NCBI RefSeq assembly: GCF_046097595.1
Contig: NZ_JBJUVG010000011.1
Location: forward strand, 1 to 64,000
From: Peptococcus simiae
Lineage (GTDB): Bacteria; Bacillota; Peptococcia; Peptococcales; Peptococcaceae
DNA length: 64,000 nucleotides
Direction: 5' to 3'
Below are positions 58,238 through 64,000 of the stretch, piece by piece. A program made the translations under genes and the position numbers. Under the pieces are notes generated by a model, which saw only the letters and a list, made by a program, of their open reading frames with translations, was not told the origin of the DNA and made no database searches. Position 1 is the first letter of the stretch. Each line of letters begins with the position of its first letter.

Positions 58238-59184
58238 TATTCCTCCACGCCCTTCCCTTGATCAAAAATATCACCCATTGATATATATCGGTTACCTGAA
58301 TCCGGCAGCAGGGTCACAAGGGTCTGCCCCGGTTCTTTTCTTAAAATATCCCGGCAGGCGGTCAAGGCCGCGCCGGAGGATACCCCCGCAAACAGCCCTT
58401 CCGTTCTGGCCAAGAGACCAACCATGGCCAAGGCATCCTCGTCCGTCGCCTGATAAATATCATCAATGACGGACCGGTCCAAGGCGTCCGGGACAAAGCC
58501 GGCGCCAATGCCCTGAATCCGGTGGGTACCGGAGGGCTGGCCGGATAAGACAGCAGACCGGGCCGGTTCAACGGCAACGACCTTTAAGTTTTCCTGTCTT
58601 TCCTTTAAGTACTTGCCGACACCGGACAGGCTCCCGCCGGTGCCGACCCCGGCCACTAAAATATCCGGCTTAATCCGGGCTTCCTCCAGGGCTTCCCAAA
58701 CTTCAGGGCCGGTGGTTTTATAGTGGATTTCGGGGTTCAAGGGGTTCGCGAACTGGCCGGCAATGATGGCCCCGTCCAGTTCTTTTTGCAGGGCTTCCGC
58801 TTTGGCGATGGCCCCCTTCATGCCTTCGGCACCTGGTGTCAGCACCAGGTCAGCACCATAAACCGCCATCATTTTACGACGCTCGATGCTCATGGTTTCC
58901 GGCATGACAATCACAACTTTATAACCTAAGCGGGCACCGACAGCCGCCAGGCCGATACCGGTGTTGCCGCTGGTGGGTTCAATAATGGTCCCACCGACCT
59001 TGAGTTGACCTGCCGCTTCGGCCCCGCGAATCATGGCCAGGGCAATGCGGTCCTTCATACTCCCGGTGGGGTTGAGAAATTCGGCCTTAGCAAGAATGGT
59101 GCCGTCTAAAGCCAATGCTTTCGTTAAAGCCGTCAAGGCGATCATGGGTGTATGACCAATCATATCTGTGACAGATTTAAACAT
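58237..59184 (-). CDS. cysK: cysteine synthase (O-acetylserine sulfhydrylase A)
   Basis: CysK joins sulfide to O-acetylserine. The 315-residue enzyme has the PLP lysine Lys44 in NPTGSMKDRIA, the substrate loop PTSGNTGIGLAAVG, and the phosphate-binding GVGTGGSLSGVG. GAGGGG lies upstream of the ATG. It leads the cysK-nifS-iscU operon behind a perfect 11-bp palindrome. Together with the siroheme reductase at 50.7 kb it gives a route from sulfite to Fe-S clusters. Confidence 0.96.
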   Translation of the reverse strand: MFKSVTDMIGHTPMIALTALTKALALDGTILAKAEFLNPTGSMKDRIALAMIRGAEAAGQLKVGGTIIEPTSGNTGIGLAAVGARLGYKVVIVMPETMSIERRKMMAVYGADLVLTPGAEGMKGAIAKAEALQKELDGAIIAGQFANPLNPEIHYKTTGPEVWEALEEARIKPDILVAGVGTGGSLSGVGKYLKERQENLKVVAVEPARSAVLSGQPSGTHRIQGIGAGFVPDALDRSVIDDIYQATDEDALAMVGLLARTEGLFAGVSSGAALTACRDILRKEPGQTLVTLLPDSGNRYISMGDIFDQGKGVEE

Positions 59185-59202
59185 AATTCTTCCCCTCTCT
59201 TC

Positions 59203-59218
59203 TATCTATATTTAGATA
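59203..59218. repeat. 6-bp inverted repeat in the cysK leader
   Basis: TATCTA and TAGATA flank TATT between the cysK start and the larger palindrome. It may form a weak hairpin near the start of the cysK mRNA. No other function is supported. Confidence 0.35.
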
Positions 59219-59226
59219 TACGCCAT

Positions 59227-59251
59227 AATTCCTAGTTCTAAACTAGGAATT
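59227..59251. promoter_or_regulatory. palindromic operator before cysK, candidate Rrf2 or MocR site
   Basis: AATTCCTAGTT-CTA-AACTAGGAATT is a perfect 11-bp inverted repeat with a 3-nt centre, about 45 bp before cysK. It would overlap a weak cysK -35. The ATTCC/GGAAT ends recall sites of Rrf2 regulators such as CymR that sense cysteine status. The divergent MocR regulator is an equal candidate. Confidence 0.6.
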
Positions 59252-59280
59252 AATTCTTTACACTAATTTTTTATACCCCA

Positions 59281-59304
59281 GCGGCTGATCTTTTATGCAG
59301 CCGC
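59281..59304 (+). terminator. terminator-like hairpin before the MocR promoter
   Basis: GCGGCTG (59281-59287) pairs with CAGCCGC (59298-59304), followed on the plus strand by the T-rich TTGTCTTTTATTTTT. No plus-strand gene precedes it, so it would end only a very short transcript. It overlaps the edge of the MocR promoter. Confidence 0.45.
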
Positions 59305-59333
59305 TTGTCTTTTATTTTTCAGCTTGCTACACT
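59305..59333 (+). promoter_or_regulatory. sigma-A promoter of the MocR-type regulator
   Basis: TTGTCT (59305-59310) and TACACT (59328-59333) are 17 bp apart, 28 bp before the ATG at 59362. Confidence 0.6.
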
Positions 59334-59361
59334 GGGCATACGTTCGAGAAAGGAGATGCCT

Positions 59362-60708
59362 ATGGCGGGAAAATACCAAGAAATCATGAATAACCTGGAG
59401 GAGGCCATCCTATGCGGCCGCCTGGCCCCCGGGGACCGGCTGCCTTCAGAGCGGGACTTGGCCACCCTCTATCAGTGTCATCGGTCCACCGTCGCCCGCG
59501 CCCTAAGTGAACTCGTTGACCGTCGGCTCATTGAAAGAAAGGTCGGCAGTGGCAGCTTTGTCAGCCGGGGCAAGTGGAGCCTGGGCCTGCCCGACCGGAT
59601 GCAGCGGTCAGCCTTTCCGGAAAGCCCCTACCAGCGCCAGGTCAAGGCCAGGTTGTCAGCCCAGCCGGAGGCCCCCTGGCGCCACCTGGAAGACGGGGAC
59701 GCCCCCCTCTCCTGGCTGCCCCAGGGGTCCATCAAGTCCCTCTCCTGGGACAAGGTCTTTGACGCAGCCGCCGACGGGGATGTCATGGGGCTGACATCCT
59801 TGAGAGAAACCGTCGCCAAGGACCTCTACGCCCGCTACCATTGGCAGGTCTCCCCTGAAGAAATCCTCATTACCAGCGGGACCCAGCAGGCCATCTTCCT
59901 GGTCACCCACGGCTATTTGAACCCGGGGGACACGGTGGCCATTGAGGCGCCCTCCTACTTCTACCACCTGCCGATTTTTCAGGCAGCCGGCCTGCGGCTC
60001 ATCCCCATTCATATGCAGAGCGAGGGACCCTCTATTGAGGACCTGGCCCAGGCGGTCCGCCACACCCGGATTAGCATGGTCTTTTTAAACCCCATCTTTC
60101 AAAATCCAACAGGCATCCACACCAGCCTCAAGCGGCGCAAGGAAATCCTCCACCTCTGCAACCGCTACCAGATTCCTATTTTTGAGGACGACGCCTCCGC
60201 CCAGCTCCCCTATGCCCGGGAAACGGAAAACCGCCCCATCAAGGCCCTATCCGGGGCCGACCAGATGTTTTACGCCGGGTCTATTTCCAAGTACATGGGG
60301 CCCACCATCCGGATAGGCTGGCTCATTGGCCCGCCCCATCTCATGCATGCCCTGGCCAACTTCCGCCGGGACATTGACGCCGGGCTCTCCGCCTTGCCCC
60401 AACACATCCTTCGGGACTATATTGCCCGGGACCTCAGCCTACAAATCGACCTCTTAAAAAAGCGGACCCGGACCGCCCTCAAGGCGGTCACCGGCTATAT
60501 GCAGGCTAACTTTCCGAGTCTCCACCCGGTCGCCACCCAGGGCGGCTTCTACCTCTACTACCGCTGGCCCATAAAAAATCGGCCCCAGTACGAGGCCGTT
60601 CGTCAACAATTATTGGATGATTATATTATTATCGCCGAGGGACAGGCCTTCGGCGATGACCGCCCGGCCATGCGCCTCAACCTGACCCAGTTCCGGCCTA
60701 TTTCTTAG
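59362..60708 (+). CDS. MocR/GntR-family PLP-dependent transcriptional regulator
   Basis: The protein joins an N-terminal GntR winged helix (about 5-70, LPSERDLATLYQCHRSTVARAL) to a class I aminotransferase domain used as a sensor. The PLP lysine is in GSISKYMGP. Regulators of this group (GabR, PdxR, TauR) respond to amino acids or vitamin B6. The frame opens at 59305, inside the promoter; AAAGGAG is spaced for the ATG at 59362, giving 448 residues. It diverges from cysK across 177 bp, which makes cysK a possible target. Its 3' end overlaps rarD by 11 bp, tail to tail. Confidence 0.92.
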   Translation: MAGKYQEIMNNLEEAILCGRLAPGDRLPSERDLATLYQCHRSTVARALSELVDRRLIERKVGSGSFVSRGKWSLGLPDRMQRSAFPESPYQRQVKARLSAQPEAPWRHLEDGDAPLSWLPQGSIKSLSWDKVFDAAADGDVMGLTSLRETVAKDLYARYHWQVSPEEILITSGTQQAIFLVTHGYLNPGDTVAIEAPSYFYHLPIFQAAGLRLIPIHMQSEGPSIEDLAQAVRHTRISMVFLNPIFQNPTGIHTSLKRRKEILHLCNRYQIPIFEDDASAQLPYARETENRPIKALSGADQMFYAGSISKYMGPTIRIGWLIGPPHLMHALANFRRDIDAGLSALPQHILRDYIARDLSLQIDLLKKRTRTALKAVTGYMQANFPSLHPVATQGGFYLYYRWPIKNRPQYEAVRQQLLDDYIIIAEGQAFGDDRPAMRLNLTQFRPIS

Positions 60709-61576
60709 CCGGCTGGCCATTGCGCCGCTTGAGCAAGGTGGAGACCACATAGCAGATAAGGCCGGCCCAGACAAAGAGAAAGGTCAGCCACTGGGCCTGG
60801 GAGATGACTTCCCCATAAAGGAGGGTCCCACACAGGAGCTGGAGGGTGGGGTTCACATACATGAGGATCCCGGCCAGGGTATAGTCTGTGCTGGCAATAC
60901 CCGTTGAGTAAAAAAAGAGGGGCACTGCTGTCACAATCCCCGTGGTCGGGAGGAGGAACAGCTGCCAGAGGCTGGCATCTCCTGCCTGTCCCTTGGCAAA
61001 CATGACCGTCACGAAAACCAGGAGGGGCAGGACATAGGGGGTCATCTCCACCGTTAGGGCAGAGATGGACTCACTGTGGCAGGTCTTCTTCAGGGCCCCA
61101 TAGACTGCAAAGGAGAGGCCAATCACCAGGGCCAGCCAGGGCACCTGACCATAAGAAATAATGGAAATACCCACGCCTACAGTAGCCAGGATGACGCCGG
61201 CCCATTGCAGGCCGGTTAGCCGTTCCTTAAAGACCGTAAAGCCAATGACGATAGAAATAATCGGGTTTAAGTAATAAGCCAGGCTAGCGTCTACAATATG
61301 GTTGGTGTTCACCGCAATGATGTAAGACCCCCAGTTGATGAGCAAGACGCCCCCGGCAATAAAAAGCCGCCACATTTCTCGCCGGTCAACAAAAATAAGC
61401 TTGACCTGGTTGAGCTTTCTGAGGGCCGCCAGGATGACGAGACAAAGGATAAAGGACCAAATGGCCCGACTACCTAAATTGACATAAGCATTCACATCTG
61501 CAATCAGCTTCCAGTAAATGGGTAAAAAACCCCATAAGACATAACACAATAAAACCAATAAGGGTCCTCGCCGCAT
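60698..61576 (-). CDS. rarD: EamA/RarD family transporter
   Basis: The 292-residue protein has ten membrane segments in two EamA halves and the RarD-type beginning GPLLVLLCYVLWGFLPIYWK. NPIISIVIGFTVFKERL and MYVNPTLQLLCGTLLYGE end the two halves. Drug/metabolite exporters of this type may move amino acids or small drugs; substrate is not known. AAGGAGG precedes the ATG at 61576. It converges with the MocR gene. Confidence 0.9.
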   Translation of the reverse strand: MRRGPLLVLLCYVLWGFLPIYWKLIADVNAYVNLGSRAIWSFILCLVILAALRKLNQVKLIFVDRREMWRLFIAGGVLLINWGSYIIAVNTNHIVDASLAYYLNPIISIVIGFTVFKERLTGLQWAGVILATVGVGISIISYGQVPWLALVIGLSFAVYGALKKTCHSESISALTVEMTPYVLPLLVFVTVMFAKGQAGDASLWQLFLLPTTGIVTAVPLFFYSTGIASTDYTLAGILMYVNPTLQLLCGTLLYGEVISQAQWLTFLFVWAGLICYVVSTLLKRRNGQPAKK

Positions 61577-61646
61577 ACGCCCCGCCTCCTTCTCTCATAC
61601 CATCAGTATAAAAATGATGCCGGCCCCCTGTCAATGCAATAGAAAG

Positions 61647-61679
61647 AAAAACGCTTTGCCTTTTCGGCAAAGCGTTTTT
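61647..61679. terminator. intrinsic terminator of csbD
   Basis: AAAAACGCTTTGCC (61647-61660) pairs perfectly with GGCAAAGCGTTTTT (61666-61679). T tracts flank both sides. It ends csbD on the minus strand, 18 bp after the stop, and stops entry into rarD. Confidence 0.9.
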
Positions 61680-61697
61680 ACTGTTCAGGCAGAGCAA

Positions 61698-61898
61698 TTA
61701 CTTGTCCTCGCCCTTGACCTTGTCCAGCAGGTCATTGGCCTTAGCGGCTGCGCTATCTTTGAGCTTATTCAGCTTTTCTTCAGCCTCACCCTTGAGATGT
61801 TGGGCCTTTCCTTTGAGTTCAAGTTCTTCATCGCCTAGGCCTTGGCCAACCTTTTCCTTAGCTGCACCAATGCCTTGATCCAGTTTATCATTTGCCAT
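61698..61898 (-). CDS. csbD: CsbD-family stress protein
   Basis: The 66-residue, Lys/Glu/Ala-rich helical protein has repeats of the form LKGKAQHLKGEAEEKL and KLDQGIGAAKEKVGQG, as in CsbD of Bacillus. The role is unknown, but expression follows general stress there. A GTG at 61907 opens the frame; AAGGAG is spaced for the ATG at 61898. It is 69 bp downstream of the flavoprotein gene and ended by a strong terminator. Confidence 0.88.
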   Translation of the reverse strand: MANDKLDQGIGAAKEKVGQGLGDEELELKGKAQHLKGEAEEKLNKLKDSAAAKANDLLDKVKGEDK

Positions 61899-61967
61899 AT
61901 TAATCACTCCTTACTGACTACTTACCCAGCAAGGAGCAAAATATGCAGACCTCCGGCAGGGACCTGC

Positions 61968-62588
61968 CTACCTGCGCACAAAATTGGTAAAGATTTTGTC
62001 TTCAATTTGTGGCCGGCCATGGCCGACTTTTTCACCCGCCGCAATGCAGTTTAAAATCCAGGCCATGTTCTGCCCCAGGACCCGCATGGTCTGCAGGCCT
62101 TCAATATCAGACTCCATATCTTCCCGGACCAGGCCATGGACCATATTCCAGTATTGGCTGGCAATAATCGGCATATTTGAGATGGTGTAGAACTTATTCA
62201 ACCGGTCAAAGCTGGCAGTGGCCCCACCCCGGCGGCAGCATACCACACTGGCGGCAGGCTTATAGGTTAAATGCCGGGTAGCGCTGCAAAAGAGCCGCTC
62301 CATAAAGGCCTGGATATTGCCTGTCGGGGCCCCGTAGTAGACCGGCGACCCAAAGATAAAGCCATCGGCCTCTTCAGCCAAGGCGGCAAAGGTATTGACC
62401 GTATCATCAAAGATGCACTGGCCGGTTTTTTTACAGGTCATGCAGGCGGTACAGCCCTTAACTGTTTTGCCTACCCAGAAAATTTCCGTTTCCAGGCCTT
62501 CCTTTTGCAGGGCCTTTTCCACCTCTTGCAGGGCCCGGTGGGTGCAGCCTTCCTTATTCGGTGAACCATTCACTAAAAGAACTTTCAT
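61968..62588 (-). CDS. iron-sulfur flavoprotein, NADPH-dependent FMN reductase fold
   Basis: The 206-residue protein has a flavodoxin-like fold, starting KVLLVNGSPNKEGCTHRAL, with FMN motifs SPVYYGAPTGNIQAFMERL. The compact cysteine set Cys46, Cys49, Cys52 and Cys58 (CX2CX2CX5C) is that of iron-sulfur flavoproteins (Isf), which carry a 4Fe-4S cluster and take electrons from ferredoxin; roles in oxygen or peroxide defence are known in methanogens. GGAGGAAGG precedes the ATG. Ferredoxin reduced by NifJ is a plausible donor. Confidence 0.88.
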   Translation of the reverse strand: MKVLLVNGSPNKEGCTHRALQEVEKALQKEGLETEIFWVGKTVKGCTACMTCKKTGQCIFDDTVNTFAALAEEADGFIFGSPVYYGAPTGNIQAFMERLFCSATRHLTYKPAASVVCCRRGGATASFDRLNKFYTISNMPIIASQYWNMVHGLVREDMESDIEGLQTMRVLGQNMAWILNCIAAGEKVGHGRPQIEDKIFTNFVRR

Positions 62589-62727
62589 TGTTACCTTCCT
62601 CCCTCCATATTGCCCTTTATTTTATGACCTACACCGTGAAATTTCAAGAAAAAGAAGGGTACCAGGGCGATGATTGGCCCGAATTGGATAAAGTTCTATT
62701 ATTCTAAATCATTTTCCTTTTATGCAG

Positions 62728-62755
62728 TTGAAAATAAAATCCCAGCCCTTATAAT
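62728..62755 (+). promoter_or_regulatory. sigma-A promoter of the SLH protein gene
   Basis: TTGAAA (62728-62733) and a consensus TATAAT (62750-62755) are 16 bp apart, about 53 bp before the ATG. The 62589-62727 stretch before it is AT-rich with no gene that I can support. Confidence 0.75.
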
Positions 62756-62777
62756 GAATTTATATCTATATGTTTTA

Positions 62778-62792
62778 TATGGATAATCCATA
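62778..62792. repeat. 7-bp palindrome in the SLH gene leader
   Basis: TATGGAT-A-ATCCATA lies 17 bp before the ATG and just before AAGGAGG. It could be an operator or a small leader hairpin. Confidence 0.4.
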
Positions 62793-62808
62793 ACTAAGGA
62801 GGTATTTT

Positions 62809-64000
62809 ATGAAAAAAGTATGGCATACCTTATTGCAGGCCGGGTCCCTAACCCTGGCTCTCGTCCTGGTGCCCGGTAGTCTATGGGCCGCCAGCTACAC
62901 AGATACTCCGGGCCACTGGGCCGTCCTGGGCATTGAAAAGGCTCAGAGCCTGGACTTGGTCAAGGGCTATGAAGACGGGGCCTTCCGGCCGGATGCAGAC
63001 GTAACCCGGGCGGAATACATCACCTTCCTCAACCGCAGCTACGGGGTCCACAATATGACCCCCAGCCAAACAGCCACCGGCTACAGGGATGTGGCTGACC
63101 AGGCCTGGTACAAGGGTGAGATTGAAGCTGCCCAGGGCCTTGGCTATTTGACTCTATTTGATGGCGATAAGCTCCTCCCCGACCAGGCCATCAGCCGGGA
63201 AGAAGTGGCCCAGCTCACTTCCAGCCTCCTGGCCATCAAGGAAGAGGCTACTCAAAGCCAAGGACCCATCCCCTTCTCCGATGCCGGCGATATCTCCCCG
63301 GCCTGCCGGCCAGGGGTAGCAGACCTCCAAGCCCGGGGCTACCTGGGCGGCTATCCCGATGGCAGCTTCCGGCCGAAGGCCCCTGTCACCCGAGCTGAGG
63401 CCATCTCCATCTTACTCCGGGGCCTCAAGGAAGACCCGGTGGTCGCTCAAGCCAACCGGACCCTGGTCAGCGACCAAGACGGTAAGGCCTACCTCATCGA
63501 CCGGGATAACCAGGCCCGGTTCAAGGCCATCCAAACCAAGGACAACCGGGTTAAGGTCAATGATAAGGCCTACCTGCTCAATGACGATGACAGCCTCGCC
63601 CTAGGCTGGGTCAAGCGCGATGGCCTAAGCTACTACGCCACAGCCGACCAGGGCCTGGCCCAAGGCTGGCAACAAATCGATGGCCAGACCTATTACTTCT
63701 CCCCCTATTCCTATGAACGGCTCGAAAACGGGGTCTTTTCTACCGGCTACAAGGCTCACTGGTTCAATAAGGATGGGGTTGTCTCCGACGGCAACCGGCC
63801 CGGCGGCCACAAGGGCAAGGCCATCTACTGGGCCCTGCCTGATGACCAGGACATGTCCAATAGCTGGCTCACCGCCCCTGATGCTGACCGCCGCTTCCTG
63901 GGCCAGGCGGTAGCCAACTATGCCGCTAAGCGGGAAGGGCTCCCCTTTAAGTGGTTCGGTTGTGACTTAAATGACCCCAGCGGTGTTTACTGCTGTGGCG
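62809..64000 (+). CDS. S-layer-homology protein with repeat region and possible NlpC/P60-like domain (cut off)
   Basis: The gene runs off the right edge after 397 codons. A Sec signal peptide (about 1-28, ending in LWAAS) is followed by three SLH domains (about 29-79, 90-140 and 155-205) that anchor proteins to pyruvylated wall polymers. GW-type repeats follow (about 230-320, GWQQIDGQTYYFSP), similar to choline- or glucan-binding repeats. The last visible part, KWFGCDLNDPSGVYCCG, resembles the catalytic Cys region of NlpC/P60-like wall peptidases, but the His and the rest are beyond the window. AAGGAGG precedes the ATG. Likely a wall-bound hydrolase; confidence in the last domain is low. Confidence 0.85.
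   Translation, partial: MKKVWHTLLQAGSLTLALVLVPGSLWAASYTDTPGHWAVLGIEKAQSLDLVKGYEDGAFRPDADVTRAEYITFLNRSYGVHNMTPSQTATGYRDVADQAWYKGEIEAAQGLGYLTLFDGDKLLPDQAISREEVAQLTSSLLAIKEEATQSQGPIPFSDAGDISPACRPGVADLQARGYLGGYPDGSFRPKAPVTRAEAISILLRGLKEDPVVAQANRTLVSDQDGKAYLIDRDNQARFKAIQTKDNRVKVNDKAYLLNDDDSLALGWVKRDGLSYYATADQGLAQGWQQIDGQTYYFSPYSYERLENGVFSTGYKAHWFNKDGVVSDGNRPGGHKGKAIYWALPDDQDMSNSWLTAPDADRRFLGQAVANYAAKREGLPFKWFGCDLNDPSGVYCCG

Noticed and set aside
1..64000. CRISPR arrays, insertion sequences, prophage, toxin-antitoxin or defence genes
   Set aside because: I found no regular direct repeats, transposase, integrase, phage or defence-type proteins. The content is core metabolism, translation, division and a few transporters.

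Overview
The window reads as chromosomal DNA of an anaerobic Gram-positive (Bacillota, Clostridia) bacterium of moderately high G+C. The evidence is a PolC-type replicative polymerase, a one-chain pyruvate:ferredoxin oxidoreductase, a perfect CIRCE operator before groES-groL, a Gram-positive division and wall cluster with a PASTA-domain penicillin-binding protein, MEP-pathway isoprenoid genes and an S-layer-homology protein. A Peptococcaceae-like host is my best guess from gene order; no rRNA or other marker is present to fix it. Nearly every gene before 59.3 kb lies on the minus strand; the only plus-strand gene there is the 5-formyltetrahydrofolate cyclo-ligase. I saw no tRNA, rRNA, insertion sequence, prophage or CRISPR array.

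Layout. 0-2.5 kb: an AT-richer edge with a zinc-ribbon membrane protein and an aldehyde dehydrogenase. 2.6-6.2 kb: nifJ with its own promoter and terminator. 6.4-16.7 kb: a tightly coupled seven-gene operon uppS-cdsA-dxr-rseP-ispG-proS-polC. 16.8-19.7 kb: rpsB-tsf-pyrH-frr, broken by terminator-like hairpins. 19.7-25.3 kb: GIY-YIG nuclease-polA-mutM-coaE-MFS. 25.3-30.7 kb: asnB, groES-groL under CIRCE, the folate gene and two small membrane proteins. 30.8-45.1 kb: the dcw cluster mraZ-rsmH-ftsL-pbp-murF-mraY-murD-ftsW-murG-murC-divIB-ftsZ, preceded by four 10-bp-spaced MraZ-type boxes and lacking murE, murB and ftsA. 45.2-50.6 kb: a 2-hydroxyacid dehydrogenase, a phosphatase, a small membrane protein, an efflux pump, prmC and prfA. 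50.7-59.2 kb: a siroheme sulfite/nitrite reductase, an acetyltransferase, a DUF1385 protein, a flavin lipoprotein coupled to an Asp/Glu racemase, then cysK-nifS-iscU behind a palindromic operator. 59.3-64 kb: a MocR regulator, RarD, CsbD, an iron-sulfur flavoprotein and a cut-off SLH protein.

How the genes work together. Lipid-linked wall precursor supply (uppS, cdsA, MEP genes) and the dcw cluster share the window, as do protein-synthesis genes (proS, rpsB, tsf, frr, prfA, prmC). The sulfur genes form a plausible path: sulfite reduction to sulfide, sulfide to cysteine (CysK), cysteine to Fe-S clusters (NifS, IscU), which then serve NifJ, IspG, the sulfite reductase and the iron-sulfur flavoprotein.

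The most notable observation is that PolC lacks the DEDD proofreading exonuclease normally inserted in its PHP domain. The PHP domain is uninterrupted and keeps a complete set of candidate metal ligands, including an Asp that I recall as Asn in Bacillus PolC. Pol I in the same window also has a degenerate 3'-5' exonuclease. PHP-based proofreading, a separate exonuclease in trans, or a mutator lifestyle would each explain this. Many start codons were moved from the longest frame to one with a good ribosome binding site; each move is stated in its entry.
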